Program-made: the position numbers and the translations under genes | The notes under the pieces: model-generated | What the model saw: the letters and a program-made list of their open reading frames with translations, nothing else | Database searches by the model: none | Told to the model about the DNA's origin: nothing | In this document: in pieces, positions 33,227 to 43,538 of the stretch | How the letters are laid out: every line of letters starts with the position of its first letter | Position numbering within the stretch: position 1 is the first letter of the stretch | NCBI RefSeq assembly: GCF_042445055.1 | Contig: NZ_CP170339.1 | Span: forward strand, 2,542,001-2,606,000 | Origin: Falsihalocynthiibacter sp042445055 | GTDB taxonomy: Bacteria; Pseudomonadota; Alphaproteobacteria; Rhodobacterales; Rhodobacteraceae | DNA: 64,000 nucleotides | Direction: 5' to 3'

Positions 33227-36200
33227 TCAAATGATCACACTCGCCTGTTGTGCCTGAGCATCCTCGAACAGAATCTCCACTTGGTCCGCGAATGCGCCAG
33301 TGCTTGTATTGACGGTCGCAACGAGCTGCCCATCGACGTCCAGCGCTCCACTGCTCGCGTCATAGTTAACGTGATCGGCAACTGTTTCTTCTTCGTTGAT
33401 ATCAATCAATGCGGACAAATCGATAGCGTCTCCGCCGTCGGGGGCATCCGGCCCTTCGTAATCCGTGATGACATCGGCCAGCGTCAGACCCGCCATAACG
33501 AATATATCGGCCCCCTCGCCGCCCGTCATTGTGTCGGAGTAAGCGCTTCCGATGATGATGTCATTCCCTGCTCCGCCGTCCACTGAGAAACCTCGCGACG
33601 CTGCGCTTAGGTCCACGAGGTCGTCTCCGCCCAGCATCTCAAAACCATCAACGCCTTGGTAAGTTGAATCGGCATCTACTATAACGACATCGCCCTGCTC
33701 CGTCGCGCGAGCGATGGTTTCACCGCGTGACTCCGAAGTTACTTCGGACATTACCTGTCTTTCGCTTTCGTCTGTCCTGACGGTTTCCATTTGAAGGATT
33801 TCAGGCTCATGGCTTCCATCCTCACCAATGTCTTGATTGGCCACTGCGAGGGTGTTGTCGGGCACGCTTTCCTCTTCGAATTCGTCCTGAAGGGGCGGTG
33901 AGAAAGCCCTAAAGCTTAGTAGTGTCGCCGTGGGCGCGGGGTCTTGGAACTGGACCTCGAAAGGCACAGGGGCGGCCGTGCCGTGCGTGCTGGTGACTGT
34001 AACCGTACCTGTGAAATCCTCGGCCCTATTAAGAGGGATCGCCACCGACAGCGCTGCGATCGCGGCGGCAAAAGCCACGGGATCAGTACCGTTGCGCGAT
34101 AGGGTAAGCTGTGTTCGCTCGTCGTTGAGCGTGCCGCCATTTGGCGTTCGTGTTCCGATTGGGAGGGCCTGATCAAAATCGATCACGACTTCCTCTAGTG
34201 TCTCCCACTCATTGGTTGCTGGCACGATCGAGGCATCAATGCCAAACTCAACTTCTTCGGCGCCCAATCCGCGCGTTACGATGATCGGCGAAGTGCTGGT
34301 GACCTCGACATCAAGCTCGCCCGCGACCTCGACGGTAAATGTCCCACCCTCATCGGCGCCCTCATTCGTGATGACCTGAATTTCTCCGTTTAATGGTGTG
34401 CCGTTCGTGGCAAAATCTGCGGGGAAAGTGACTGTCAAAGTCTGGAAATCTGTGTCACTGCCCGTATAGGTCAGCACTCCACCGCTCGCCGTTCCAGAGC
34501 CATCTCCCGATGTCCAAGTTGTGCCATCTGGAACGCCAGTTAGCGTGTAGGTAACGGTCCCCACTTCGGACCCGTCCACGTCGGTCACCTCAACAGTAAT
34601 ATCATCCGACGGCGCATAAACCAGCGCAGCGTCCGTTTCGGTGAGTTGAACAGCGCTATTGTCGATACTGAAATCGAGATCGGGCGAGACCGTAATAGTC
34701 AAATCAATCTGAATAGGTTCAGAAACTTCTTCGTCCACGAAGAGCGCACCCGGTTCTGTAGAGTCGATAGAAACTGCCACGATTGAAAGCGAAACGTCGC
34801 CCGCAAAGTCAGTAGGCGGCAGATAGGTCACGGTGCCGCTTGGAGTTAGCGTAACGCCCGGGCCTCCTCGACCATCCGCAGGAATAGAGACCACACCACC
34901 GACTGCGTCGACTGGCACGCCATCCAGAAGTATCTGCCCCACAGGATTCCCGCCCGCATCGGTCGGGAGCGTAATGTCAAAACGCATATTCTCGTGTGGA
35001 TCAGGAGTTGTCCCTGAAATCGTTAGCTCAACACCAACGGGGTCATCCTCAACCCCAGTGGATGGGTCGGCAGTCGCCGTCAGAGTTGGATCGTCTGCAT
35101 CCGGACGCACCCGAACGATGATATCCTGTTGAAAATCAGCTTCGTTATCGCTCTGGTCTTCCAGACTATCGATAAAATCAATCTCGAGCGTTTGAATTGA
35201 AATACCCACGACAAACTCCGAAGGGATATCGGTATTTATCTCGTCTGGTGTGCGTGCGTGCTCTGGTTCAAGGACAACCATGACGCTCGCAAACGCACTC
35301 TCGGAAATCGTGTAGGTTCCGTTACCATTATCAATAAAACCGCTTCCTGAAGGCCCGGTAAGTATAAGTCCGTCGGCTTGGGTCAGGTCAACAACGATCG
35401 ATATGGTTTCCGAGCCATCCGTATCCCCACCGGTCGGGTTGAGCGCGGGGAACGTAGAAAAGGGGATATCCTCAATAATCTGAAGAATTGGCGTGCCGCT
35501 ACTGATGTCAACGTAGGGGTTGCCCGTATCGGGATCGATAACGCTTTGATCGACCACGAGTTGCGGAATATCGGCTACGGCATCGACATAGACCTGTGTT
35601 GACGAAGTGTTTGACGCGGTGTCGCCGTTGATATCCTGAGTTGTCGCAGTAACTTCGATCGTCAGATAGCCGCCGCCATAATTCAGAGGCGGGAGTATAT
35701 ACAGGCCAGAGATATCCGCAGGCGCAACGGTAAATGTACCGCTTCCATCGTTAGGAACCGATGTCCCGTCAGCCAAGAACAACTGAACAGCAGAGGAGTC
35801 CCCGCCGGTGATGCTAATGACCACATTGCCCGTTAGGCGCTCGCCGCCATCCATTCCGCCAGCTTCATCTATCAGGGAGTTGTTTAGCTCAATGCCTAGT
35901 TCGTACTGAGTATCTTCTTTGAAGGTGTCATCGCCCGTAATGACAATGATCGGTCCGTCCACAACAGGAACGATATTCAGATCAAAGCTGCTTGTGGTTG
36001 TTTCGACCGTTCCACAACCAATGTTGTTCACCGTCATGCTGAAATCGATCTGGTCTAGACTATCATATGTATCGTTCGGACCGATAGTTTCGGCAGGGTC
36101 AAACGGGTTCGCAGGGCTGGATTGGTGCGGCGGCGGTGTAATCGTGATGCTGCCGGTTGTTGTGGTTCCGTCAATTCCCAACTTAGCGATATCAATGATC

Positions 36201-39200
36201 CACTCGCCTGATGTGGGATCTAGGTAAACAGCGCCCGCTGGATCACTCGAAATCGTCGCCCCCTCAGGGAGGTCAATCGATATGGTAACACTCCCGATGC
36301 GACCGTCGGGTAGATTCATCAGGTCATCAAGGCTGCTATAGTCCCCATCCGGCGTCAGAACGGGGCGCAGCACGATTCCCTCATCCTCTAGTGTCTCGTC
36401 TTCGCCATCAAAGGTTAGCGTTGGCGCTGGGATTGGATCGCAATTCGTCGGATCACCACCTGGATCGGGCAGCACAATAATCGTGAACGTCTGCTCGGTC
36501 ACTGCGGCGCCTGGCTCTGCATCAATCGCCGCCAGATTTGCAGCAATATCGCCACCCGAAATCTCTATCACTTCCTGATCGTCTTCATAAACGATACCGT
36601 ACAGCGTCAGTTCGTAGAACTCTACTTCACTCACATCAGGGGCAACGAAAACAAGGTTATCAAGCTGGTCCTGCGTTACAAGATAGGTTCCGCCGTCATC
36701 GGCTATCTGTTGGGCTCCTGCGAAGTATCCGCCTGATGGAACACCATCAATAATGTAATAGATCGTCTCGGAGCCGTCATAATCAGCGCCGTCCTGAATC
36801 TCGGTCATCATGCCGCTGAGGGGATCGACCGCTTCAAAAATAGAGTCGTCAGGTGCGGTGAACCCATTCTGAATTGCAGCGTCGGTCAGCTTCTGATTCA
36901 GCTCGAAACCGGGGTTGCCGTAATACCCCGCATATCCGTAAACTTGATCAAAGCTGTACGATGGGTCGACCTTGTATACGGCATCCACATCACCATCGGT
37001 CAGTGAACTGCCCGCGGCGGTTGGATCATCCTCTTGTGCGTAAACTTCGGCGGGGTCCGCAATACCTTTAACATCAATAGTAATCTGGCCCGTCGCGACA
37101 ATCGGAGTTGATAAATTCAACGGATCGACAGTTTCAAAATATGTGACCTCCACGTCCAGCGTAAGCGTATTGTTCCCGTCCAGACGCGGAAGCACCCAAA
37201 GGTTCTGCGCCATATCCTCGTCGGTTAATTCAATACTGCCCCCGCTCATAAGGAGTTCGGTGACGCCTGCGGGGGGATTGTCAGGGTCGAAGGTATCGAC
37301 ATCAAAACCGGCCCCCGTTGTGTCATAGAAAAAGCGCGGCCCCTCACCTGCGAATTCATCGCCATCAGCAACTGTTATGGTTATCGGATATTCGATAGCC
37401 TCAGGAGAACGCGGCGAATTGCTCTCATTGTCGATAATGTTGCCGTCAATAACGACATGTACTGGCGTATCCTCGTTGGTACTGCCGGTTTCAGAAGGGT
37501 CTCCGCCGTCTGTAACAGGGGCAACATACAGCCGCAGATCCAGCTGAGTAATGCGAGTATCTCCTCCATCCGTTTCAGTCGTCACAACATCGACAGGTTC
37601 GGCAACAGAACCGGAGAAATGCGTTGGGACACCACGAATTTCGATGAACTCCCACTGCCCTGCTTCAAGACTCCAGACGTTAAACCCATCAGGTTCATTT
37701 AGCGCCGTAATCAATGCAGGAACTTTGGGGCCTGTTGGATTGTTTACGTCCTCTGGGACATAAATCGTAATTCCCTGCGGTACATTGCGCAGAACAACAG
37801 CCGTTACCTTCTCGGAGCCATCCATGTCATTGATCTCTGGAAACAACGAAACGGTCCAGACGCCCCCTGCATCATCTATCTCTTGCTCATTCCCGATGGG
37901 AACAGCCGGAATGTAGGCAAGGTTATTGACAGGCTCAACATCGACATCGAACTCAGCTTCGACAACGACTTCGTCATCTGGCGTTTCGGTGGCAAGCGTC
38001 CCCTCCGTCGTGTAATCGCGCGTTGTTAGCGCGACGGTCAATTCACCGTCGAAAAACTCCCCTTCAGCAGTATATCCAAGCCCCTGCCAGTCATAATCGC
38101 CTTCCGGATTGACATCGTAATCCTCATAGAGCGTCGGCTGAAGCTGTATTGATCCTTCGAAATCGGTCTCGTCTCGCAGGAACGTAATCGTCAACTCGCC
38201 CGTTGCGTCGTCATAGGTGGCGCTTTCGATCTTATCCCATTGTTCATCTGAAATGGGCGACGTGCCGTCGGCCGAAAAGAATGCAGCCCTATCAACGTCA
38301 CCGCCGGTTACATAGTCCGCGATCCAATCGGTCGGGATATTCCGAACGATAATGGATTCCAACTCTTCCGATCCGTCCAAATCAGGCGTCGAAGCAGAGA
38401 TACCAACGTAGAGTTCTACCTGACCGGCGTCACTCGATCCGTCATCGGTGCTTTCCAAAAGACGCAATACATCTACGGCCGTGGAAAGCGGGTCATCTTC
38501 GTTCGCTGTGGCGCTGATGGAGGTTGGGGAATTTCCATCAACTTCGTTGTCATTCAGAACAAATACGCTCGCACCCAGCTCTGCCTCGGCGACGGCCGCA
38601 ACAATAACCATTGTTGTAAAGGACGTATTGATACCACCGACATCTAAGCTGTTATTATCGGTTAGATCGACTTCAACATCGCCGGGATAGGTATCGGGCG
38701 TTGTTGTCTCTCCCCAAATTAGATCGCCGCTAATCGACGCCTCGCCGCTGAAATGCTGAGGGAATGAAAGTTTCAGGCTTTCCAGCGCCGTCGTGAACTC
38801 TTCTTGTGTTGTTCCAGCGGCAATATTAATCGCATAAGAAACGGTGTCATCTCCGTTATCAATCGGACCGACGATCGTAATAAACGCTTCGTAATCCGAG
38901 GTCACAAATAGACGCATGTCATCGGAGTTCATCGGATCAAACACATCCGAGGCGGTATCGATGGCGATTGTCAGCTCGAGCGAAGTAATGGTTTCCGAGC
39001 CGTCATTATCACTCAAGGCGATTTCATTGAAGTTCAACGCAACGTTGCGCCGCCCTTCTGTGTTCTCTTTGCTGTTAACGTCATCCGTATTCCCCGACGC
39101 AGCGTCCACAACCGCGTCAACGTCCATATCGACGATATCGCTGGCGGTATTTGTATCGGTGTCTGGAATGCTATCGGCGGTATCAACCGAAGTAACAGTT

Positions 39201-42200
39201 GCCGTGATTTCGTCGCCAACGATTGTTGCCACGTCGCGATCATCGTCGGCAAGAGGCGTAAGCGTGATCCCTGCCGCGACACTGGTAACACCCGCAACCA
39301 AAGTAATGGTGATCGTCGTCCCCGAAACCGTCGAGGTATCAATGAGCGCTAACTGCCCAGGGTCACCCGTGAGCGACCCCGAGATATCGCCATCCGCTGG
39401 TGTCGTCCAACCTTCAGGCACGTTTTCGATAACAATCTGCGTGAGCTCCTCGGAGCCATCCTGATCCGGAGTAGATGCATCAAACGTGAGGGTGAAATTG
39501 TTATCTTCTTTGACGATGAAGTTCTCGAGATCGGGATCACCATTGTCGATTTCGGTAACAGTTGGCGCATTCTCAACGACCGAAAGGTCAATCGTCGGCT
39601 CGGCAATTGGCGTGATATCCACGTTAAACGTTGAGGAGTCTGGCCCGCCTTCGTTTGATGTTGCCTCGACCGTCACGACAATGCGGCCCGAGAAATGCGT
39701 GGGAAGCGACGTGATCGCCATCGACTGCAATTCCGCCAACGTTACAGAGATGGTTTGACTTGGTCCTGTCAGGTCCTGTTCGCCAGAGCTTGTGGTAATC
39801 GTCGTACCCGTGTCGGGAAGCCCCTCAAACGTGACTTCTATTGTTTCGAGTGTCTCAGAGCCATCAATATCCGTAATCTCGATATCCATGCCCAGTGGAA
39901 TTGTCTCGCCCTGCCCGTCTGGCGGCGCAGCGACATAATCCTCCACCTCGGTGATATCCGCTGTCGTTATTGCGATATCGGCTTCTGGAGCAACGGTGAC
40001 GGTAAAGTCGATAACGGCAACACCATCATTGGGTCCGTCATCCACACCGTTCTGGTCCTCGTCGGTGATGAAAGTAACCGATCCCGTTAGATCGCCGTCG
40101 GTGGTCGAGTAATCATCAGGCAACCTGATGATCGTTGCCTCGTATTCGGCGCCAGTCAGGCTGTACGATGCGGCATTCGCAGGGCTGAAACTGTTGCCGT
40201 TGTCAGTTGAAATCTGTGATCCTGCGGGCAGGTTATCAAAGCTCACTATGACGGTTTCAATGCTCTCGGAGCCGTCCAGATCGGTTGGGTCCGCGATTGC
40301 GGCGTCCGTCATTCTGAACTCAACCGGATCAGACGTTGTATTATCATCATCCGTGTCACCGGGCGCGTCATTCTCATCCAGTGCAATCGTTCCGCCGGCT
40401 TCTGCAAGGATGTCGCCCTCGGCGGTTATCGTTACGGTGATCGTTCCGCTATCGGTATTGGTGGTGGCGTCGCCCTCGTCCGTCGTTGCGGTAATCGTTA
40501 TTTCAATCGGGGCACTTGCAGGATTGGTTGTGGAAAAATCTGTCGGCAACTTGAGCGATAGATCTTGGTACTGCGCAAGCGTAAGCCCCGTCAGCCCACC
40601 CGCAGGGACCGTTTGAAAATCTGCGTCTGTGGGCGAGGCAACAATCGAATAAAGCGCGCCTGCGGGAAGATTGGCAAAGGCAACATCAATTCCTGTAAAC
40701 GATTCAGAGCCGTCCATATCGGTGATTTCGGGCACAACACCGCCGCTTGCGGTATCGCTTGGCTTGAAGATCAGAGGCGCGTCAGTCTCGGAAATATCCA
40801 TCGCGCCATCTTCAACGAGTGGGTCGCCCTCGTCGTTGATGGTGATGGTGAATGTACTGTCACCTGTCACCATCGGCTCGCCAGTATTCGGATCGATAGT
40901 CAGCTCAACCAGCGCGGTAAACTCGCCCGGTGGCGGGTTGATCGTGCTTTCGGTCGAAAAGTCCTTCTCGAAGGTCAGCGTAACATCAGGAGGCGCAACT
41001 GCATCAGTAGGATAGTTGTATGTCCACGTCACAAGCCCATCGGCATCAGGCGCACTAAAACTACCGGTATTCGAGGTCGTACCCGCAGGAAGCCCCGGAA
41101 TGACAATCACAGCGCTATCGACGGTTTCGCGCGAGTCCGCGTCAACAAATTCGAGATAGTCAGAGAATAATATCACGACGTCGGCGTCAGTCTCGTCGGT
41201 TACGACATTTCCGACAACCTTCGCGTCCGGCGTCGGAAAAATCTCGATTGTCTGCTGTGTAACTTCCTGACCTTCTCGCGTCGTCACGGTAATAACCGTT
41301 TCAACCGTTCCGTTCACGTCTGGCGCGAACTCCATTATCAGCGCGTTCGCTTCGGCGACTGTCCCAGTCCAAACGAGCGTGTTCGGATCATACGTACCGC
41401 CGTTGAACACCGTTCCGTCGGGCAAAGAGCGCGAATATTCAATCGTTACCACAGCGGTAAATGGATCGTTTCCGGGCACGTCCGTTTCCGAGCCGTCAAT
41501 ATCACCAATCGACGTATCAATACCGGTGTTGCCAGCATCAATGTCCGCTTGCGTTACAACATCAACGCCCAGACGAACAATCGTTCCGATCTGGCTAAGC
41601 GGGCCACCATCTTCGAGCACTTCAATCTTGGACGGAGCCGTCAGATCAATGTCCTCAACAAAATCTATGTTCAGAACACGCGTCGCAGAATCCACACCGT
41701 CATTCGGTCCGTCATCGACACCATTCTGATCTTCGTCAGAAATTATGGTAAGACTGAAGGTAATCGGAAGCGCGGTCTCGCCGCCCGTTAAGTCCGAACG
41801 ATTGGCAGTCGAGAAATCCGGCGGAACCGAGAACTGGATCGCTTCGTAGGCTCCCAAAACATCGCCGACGCCTGCCGCATCAAGCGTAATCGTCATCGTG
41901 ATCGAACCATCCGCAGCGCGCGCAAAAACGACATCCGCGCCGGGATCGACCTGTAAATCCAGATAAGTGCCGTCAATCGGGTCCGCCAACGGAACACCAT
42001 TTCGATCCGTCGCAGGCAAGCCTTCAACCACAAGTACTGCTTGAGTCAAAGTTTCGGAACCATCGTCATCCGTTAGCTTGGGTGCCAGCAACTCAACTGG
42101 AAGGATCGGGAACGCGTCGCCCGCGCTATCTGGGTCCAGCTGATCCTCTATCAGATCCGCATAAGGCATTGAGCTATCAATTTCAGCATCGCCCTCCGTT

Positions 42201-43132
42201 CCAATCGTGATCGAAACGTCGAGGCTCCCGACTTCGGTTCCACCGGTATTGGACTGGGATGTTATCGTGCCGGTAATTGCGGCTTCTGGTCCATCCGTTC
42301 CCGGTGCGGTGCGATTATCTGTCGAGAAGTCCTTGGGAATTGTCAGGGTAAGCGAAGGATAATCCGCCGCGGTTCCCATATATTCAAACGTAAGCGTGCC
42401 ATCCTCTGCTTCGGTGAATGTACCGGCGGTTGCAGTTGTCCCAGGCGGAAGACCGACAAGCACAACATGCACATCCAACAGCGAAAGCGTCGAAGCGCCG
42501 CCGACATCGGGCGCTATCTGATAGAACTCCGACAAATTGATAACCAAGGTCCCGTCCGTTTCGACCAGGTCAACATCGCCGCCTTCCATAATCGGATTAA
42601 CGACAATCCCAGTCGCACCACCGTATTCCTCGTCGTCACGCTCGGGGCGTGGATACTCCGTGGGGGGCAATAACGGACTGAAAGGCAGGCCGATAAGTGG
42701 GTCAATGACGACAATTGGCTTGTCTACACTACCCGGGTTCGGCGGCTTACTGTCGAGCAACCAGTCCAAATCTTCGATGGGTTCGATATCGGCGAGCTCG
42801 TCCCATGAGGTTTCTGTATTTGCGGCCTCGGCAACGCTCTCGGTCGGGATCGCGAACGCGTCGCCTACAAGCAAATAATTCTCAAGAACGGCATCAACCA
42901 ACACAATAATTGTGCCATCTGGTTGGAGCAAAATGATGTCGTCGCCGATGATCGCCAGATGAGAAAAACTGGTGTCCGATGGGATCGCAACCCGCGCGCG
43001 GCCATCAGCATCAATCAGAGTTAGGCCCTCAACGACGGCTCCTTCTTGCGCGGCCTCGATCAGTTGCTTCAATTGCTCCAAAGTCGTCGCACCAGAAAGA
43101 GACGCTCCAAATTCAACCGTACCATCAGCCAT
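33227..43132 (-). CDS. Giant type-I-secreted repeat adhesin with RTX C-terminus
   Basis: 3301 residues, very acidic, no Sec signal. A unique N-terminus (about 1-110, including SHLAIIGDDIILLQPDGTIIV) is followed by many cadherin/Ig-like repeats. Twelve carry an exact DGSE motif followed by an E/T-x-V strand and a (L/V)P-G turn (DIDGSETLETIEVTFEGLP, DLDGSEELESIIVRNIP), and two are degenerate. The last about 130 residues hold one RTX nonapeptide pair (GGAGNDIIIG, GGEGADIF) and a type I secretion target. No LapG-type TAAG cleavage site is seen near the N-terminus, so retention may differ from LapA. Role: probably biofilm or attachment. AAGGGGA precedes the ATG. No type I secretion genes lie beside it. 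Confidence 0.85.
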   Translation of the reverse strand: MADGTVEFGASLSGATTLEQLKQLIEAAQEGAVVEGLTLIDADGRARVAIPSDTSFSHLAIIGDDIILLQPDGTIIVLVDAVLENYLLVGDAFAIPTESVAEAANTETSWDELADIEPIEDLDWLLDSKPPNPGSVDKPIVVIDPLIGLPFSPLLPPTEYPRPERDDEEYGGATGIVVNPIMEGGDVDLVETDGTLVINLSEFYQIAPDVGGASTLSLLDVHVVLVGLPPGTTATAGTFTEAEDGTLTFEYMGTAADYPSLTLTIPKDFSTDNRTAPGTDGPEAAITGTITSQSNTGGTEVGSLDVSITIGTEGDAEIDSSMPYADLIEDQLDPDSAGDAFPILPVELLAPKLTDDDGSETLTQAVLVVEGLPATDRNGVPLADPIDGTYLDLQVDPGADVVFARAADGSITMTITLDAAGVGDVLGAYEAIQFSVPPDFSTANRSDLTGGETALPITFSLTIISDEDQNGVDDGPNDGVDSATRVLNIDFVEDIDLTAPSKIEVLEDGGPLSQIGTIVRLGVDVVTQADIDAGNTGIDTSIGDIDGSETDVPGNDPFTAVVTIEYSRSLPDGTVFNGGTYDPNTLVWTGTVAEANALIMEFAPDVNGTVETVITVTTREGQEVTQQTIEIFPTPDAKVVGNVVTDETDADVVILFSDYLEFVDADSRETVDSAVIVIPGLPAGTTSNTGSFSAPDADGLVTWTYNYPTDAVAPPDVTLTFEKDFSTESTINPPPGEFTALVELTIDPNTGEPMVTGDSTFTITINDEGDPLVEDGAMDISETDAPLIFKPSDTASGGVVPEITDMDGSESFTGIDVAFANLPAGALYSIVASPTDADFQTVPAGGLTGLTLAQYQDLSLKLPTDFSTTNPASAPIEITITATTDEGDATTNTDSGTITVTITAEGDILAEAGGTIALDENDAPGDTDDDNTTSDPVEFRMTDAAIADPTDLDGSESIETVIVSFDNLPAGSQISTDNGNSFSPANAASYSLTGAEYEATIIRLPDDYSTTDGDLTGSVTFITDEDQNGVDDGPNDGVAVIDFTVTVAPEADIAITTADITEVEDYVAAPPDGQGETIPLGMDIEITDIDGSETLETIEVTFEGLPDTGTTITTSSGEQDLTGPSQTISVTLAELQSMAITSLPTHFSGRIVVTVEATSNEGGPDSSTFNVDITPIAEPTIDLSVVENAPTVTEIDNGDPDLENFIVKEDNNFTLTFDASTPDQDGSEELTQIVIENVPEGWTTPADGDISGSLTGDPGQLALIDTSTVSGTTITITLVAGVTSVAAGITLTPLADDDRDVATIVGDEITATVTSVDTADSIPDTDTNTASDIVDMDVDAVVDAASGNTDDVNSKENTEGRRNVALNFNEIALSDNDGSETITSLELTIAIDTASDVFDPMNSDDMRLFVTSDYEAFITIVGPIDNGDDTVSYAINIAAGTTQEEFTTALESLKLSFPQHFSGEASISGDLIWGETTTPDTYPGDVEVDLTDNNSLDVGGINTSFTTMVIVAAVAEAELGASVFVLNDNEVDGNSPTSISATANEDDPLSTAVDVLRLLESTDDGSSDAGQVELYVGISASTPDLDGSEELESIIVRNIPTDWIADYVTGGDVDRAAFFSADGTSPISDEQWDKIESATYDDATGELTITFLRDETDFEGSIQLQPTLYEDYDVNPEGDYDWQGLGYTAEGEFFDGELTVALTTRDYTTEGTLATETPDDEVVVEAEFDVDVEPVNNLAYIPAVPIGNEQEIDDAGGVWTVSLFPEINDMDGSEKVTAVVLRNVPQGITIYVPEDVNNPTGPKVPALITALNEPDGFNVWSLEAGQWEFIEIRGVPTHFSGSVAEPVDVVTTETDGGDTRITQLDLRLYVAPVTDGGDPSETGSTNEDTPVHVVIDGNIIDNESNSPRSPEAIEYPITITVADGDEFAGEGPRFFYDTTGAGFDVDTFDPDNPPAGVTELLMSGGSIELTDEDMAQNLWVLPRLDGNNTLTLDVEVTYFETVDPLNLSTPIVATGQITIDVKGIADPAEVYAQEDDPTAAGSSLTDGDVDAVYKVDPSYSFDQVYGYAGYYGNPGFELNQKLTDAAIQNGFTAPDDSIFEAVDPLSGMMTEIQDGADYDGSETIYYIIDGVPSGGYFAGAQQIADDGGTYLVTQDQLDNLVFVAPDVSEVEFYELTLYGIVYEDDQEVIEISGGDIAANLAAIDAEPGAAVTEQTFTIIVLPDPGGDPTNCDPIPAPTLTFDGEDETLEDEGIVLRPVLTPDGDYSSLDDLMNLPDGRIGSVTISIDLPEGATISSDPAGAVYLDPTSGEWIIDIAKLGIDGTTTTGSITITPPPHQSSPANPFDPAETIGPNDTYDSLDQIDFSMTVNNIGCGTVETTTSSFDLNIVPVVDGPIIVITGDDTFKEDTQYELGIELNNSLIDEAGGMDGGERLTGNVVISITGGDSSAVQLFLADGTSVPNDGSGTFTVAPADISGLYILPPLNYGGGYLTIEVTATTQDINGDTASNTSSTQVYVDAVADIPQLVVDQSVIDPDTGNPYVDISSGTPILQIIEDIPFSTFPALNPTGGDTDGSETISIVVDLTQADGLILTGPSGSGFIDNGNGTYTISESAFASVMVVLEPEHARTPDEINTDIPSEFVVGISIQTLEIDFIDSLEDQSDNEADFQQDIIVRVRPDADDPTLTATADPSTGVEDDPVGVELTISGTTPDPHENMRFDITLPTDAGGNPVGQILLDGVPVDAVGGVVSIPADGRGGPGVTLTPSGTVTYLPPTDFAGDVSLSIVAVSIDSTEPGALFVDEEVSEPIQIDLTITVSPDLDFSIDNSAVQLTETDAALVYAPSDDITVEVTDVDGSEVGTVTYTLTGVPDGTTWTSGDGSGTASGGVLTYTGSDTDFQTLTVTFPADFATNGTPLNGEIQVITNEGADEGGTFTVEVAGELDVEVTSTSPIIVTRGLGAEEVEFGIDASIVPATNEWETLEEVVIDFDQALPIGTRTPNGGTLNDERTQLTLSRNGTDPVAFAAAIAALSVAIPLNRAEDFTGTVTVTSTHGTAAPVPFEVQFQDPAPTATLLSFRAFSPPLQDEFEEESVPDNTLAVANQDIGEDGSHEPEILQMETVRTDESERQVMSEVTSESRGETIARATEQGDVVIVDADSTYQGVDGFEMLGGDDLVDLSAASRGFSVDGGAGNDIIIGSAYSDTMTGGEGADIFVMAGLTLADVITDYEGPDAPDGGDAIDLSALIDINEEETVADHVNYDASSGALDVDGQLVATVNTSTGAFADQVEILFEDAQAQQASVII

Positions 43133-43538
43133 GGTTAAGTCCCCTTAACTAAGAAATGTCCCCATAAGAACTGTTTTCAAAATCAACGTAGCCACGAAGT
43201 AGCCACTCAGGCCCCTCGGAAAGCATAAGAACAAGCCGCAGTCCGTAAAAATATGGACCACTAGTCCAAGCAGCTCAGCGTAATTCGCATCTTTGCCGCT
43301 CTCATCTATCTCAAAGTACTTCGCCGATGGATGCCGATAAATACGGGCATTTTTCAATAATCGGATCAAAAACACCAGAATGCTTCGGCGACAGGTTAGC
43401 AGCCCAAACGCCATTCACAAAGAATATTTTCTCCAATCGTAGCGCGCCCACTAAGGCCGCAATCTCTACAAACAGGTCACAAAACGAACTATCGCACTAA
43501 ATTAGAGCGACTTATGCGTGCCTCAAGTCAGGCATTTC
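43133..43538. other. Region between the adhesin and RND genes
   Basis: 406 bp. An 89-codon minus-strand frame (43145-43414) is present but has a poor start context and no recognisable domain. The region should contain the adhesin promoter and the end of the RND transcript; no clear hairpin terminator is seen. Confidence 0.4.

Noticed and set aside
33227..43132. LapA-type retention module with LapG cleavage site
   Set aside because: No TAAG/PAAG-like site or LapA-like start in the first 150 residues; only a superficial resemblance.
43145..43414. 89-codon minus-strand frame upstream of the adhesin
   Set aside because: Low-complexity hydrophobic translation, no ribosome-binding site, no recognisable domain; treated as promoter region.
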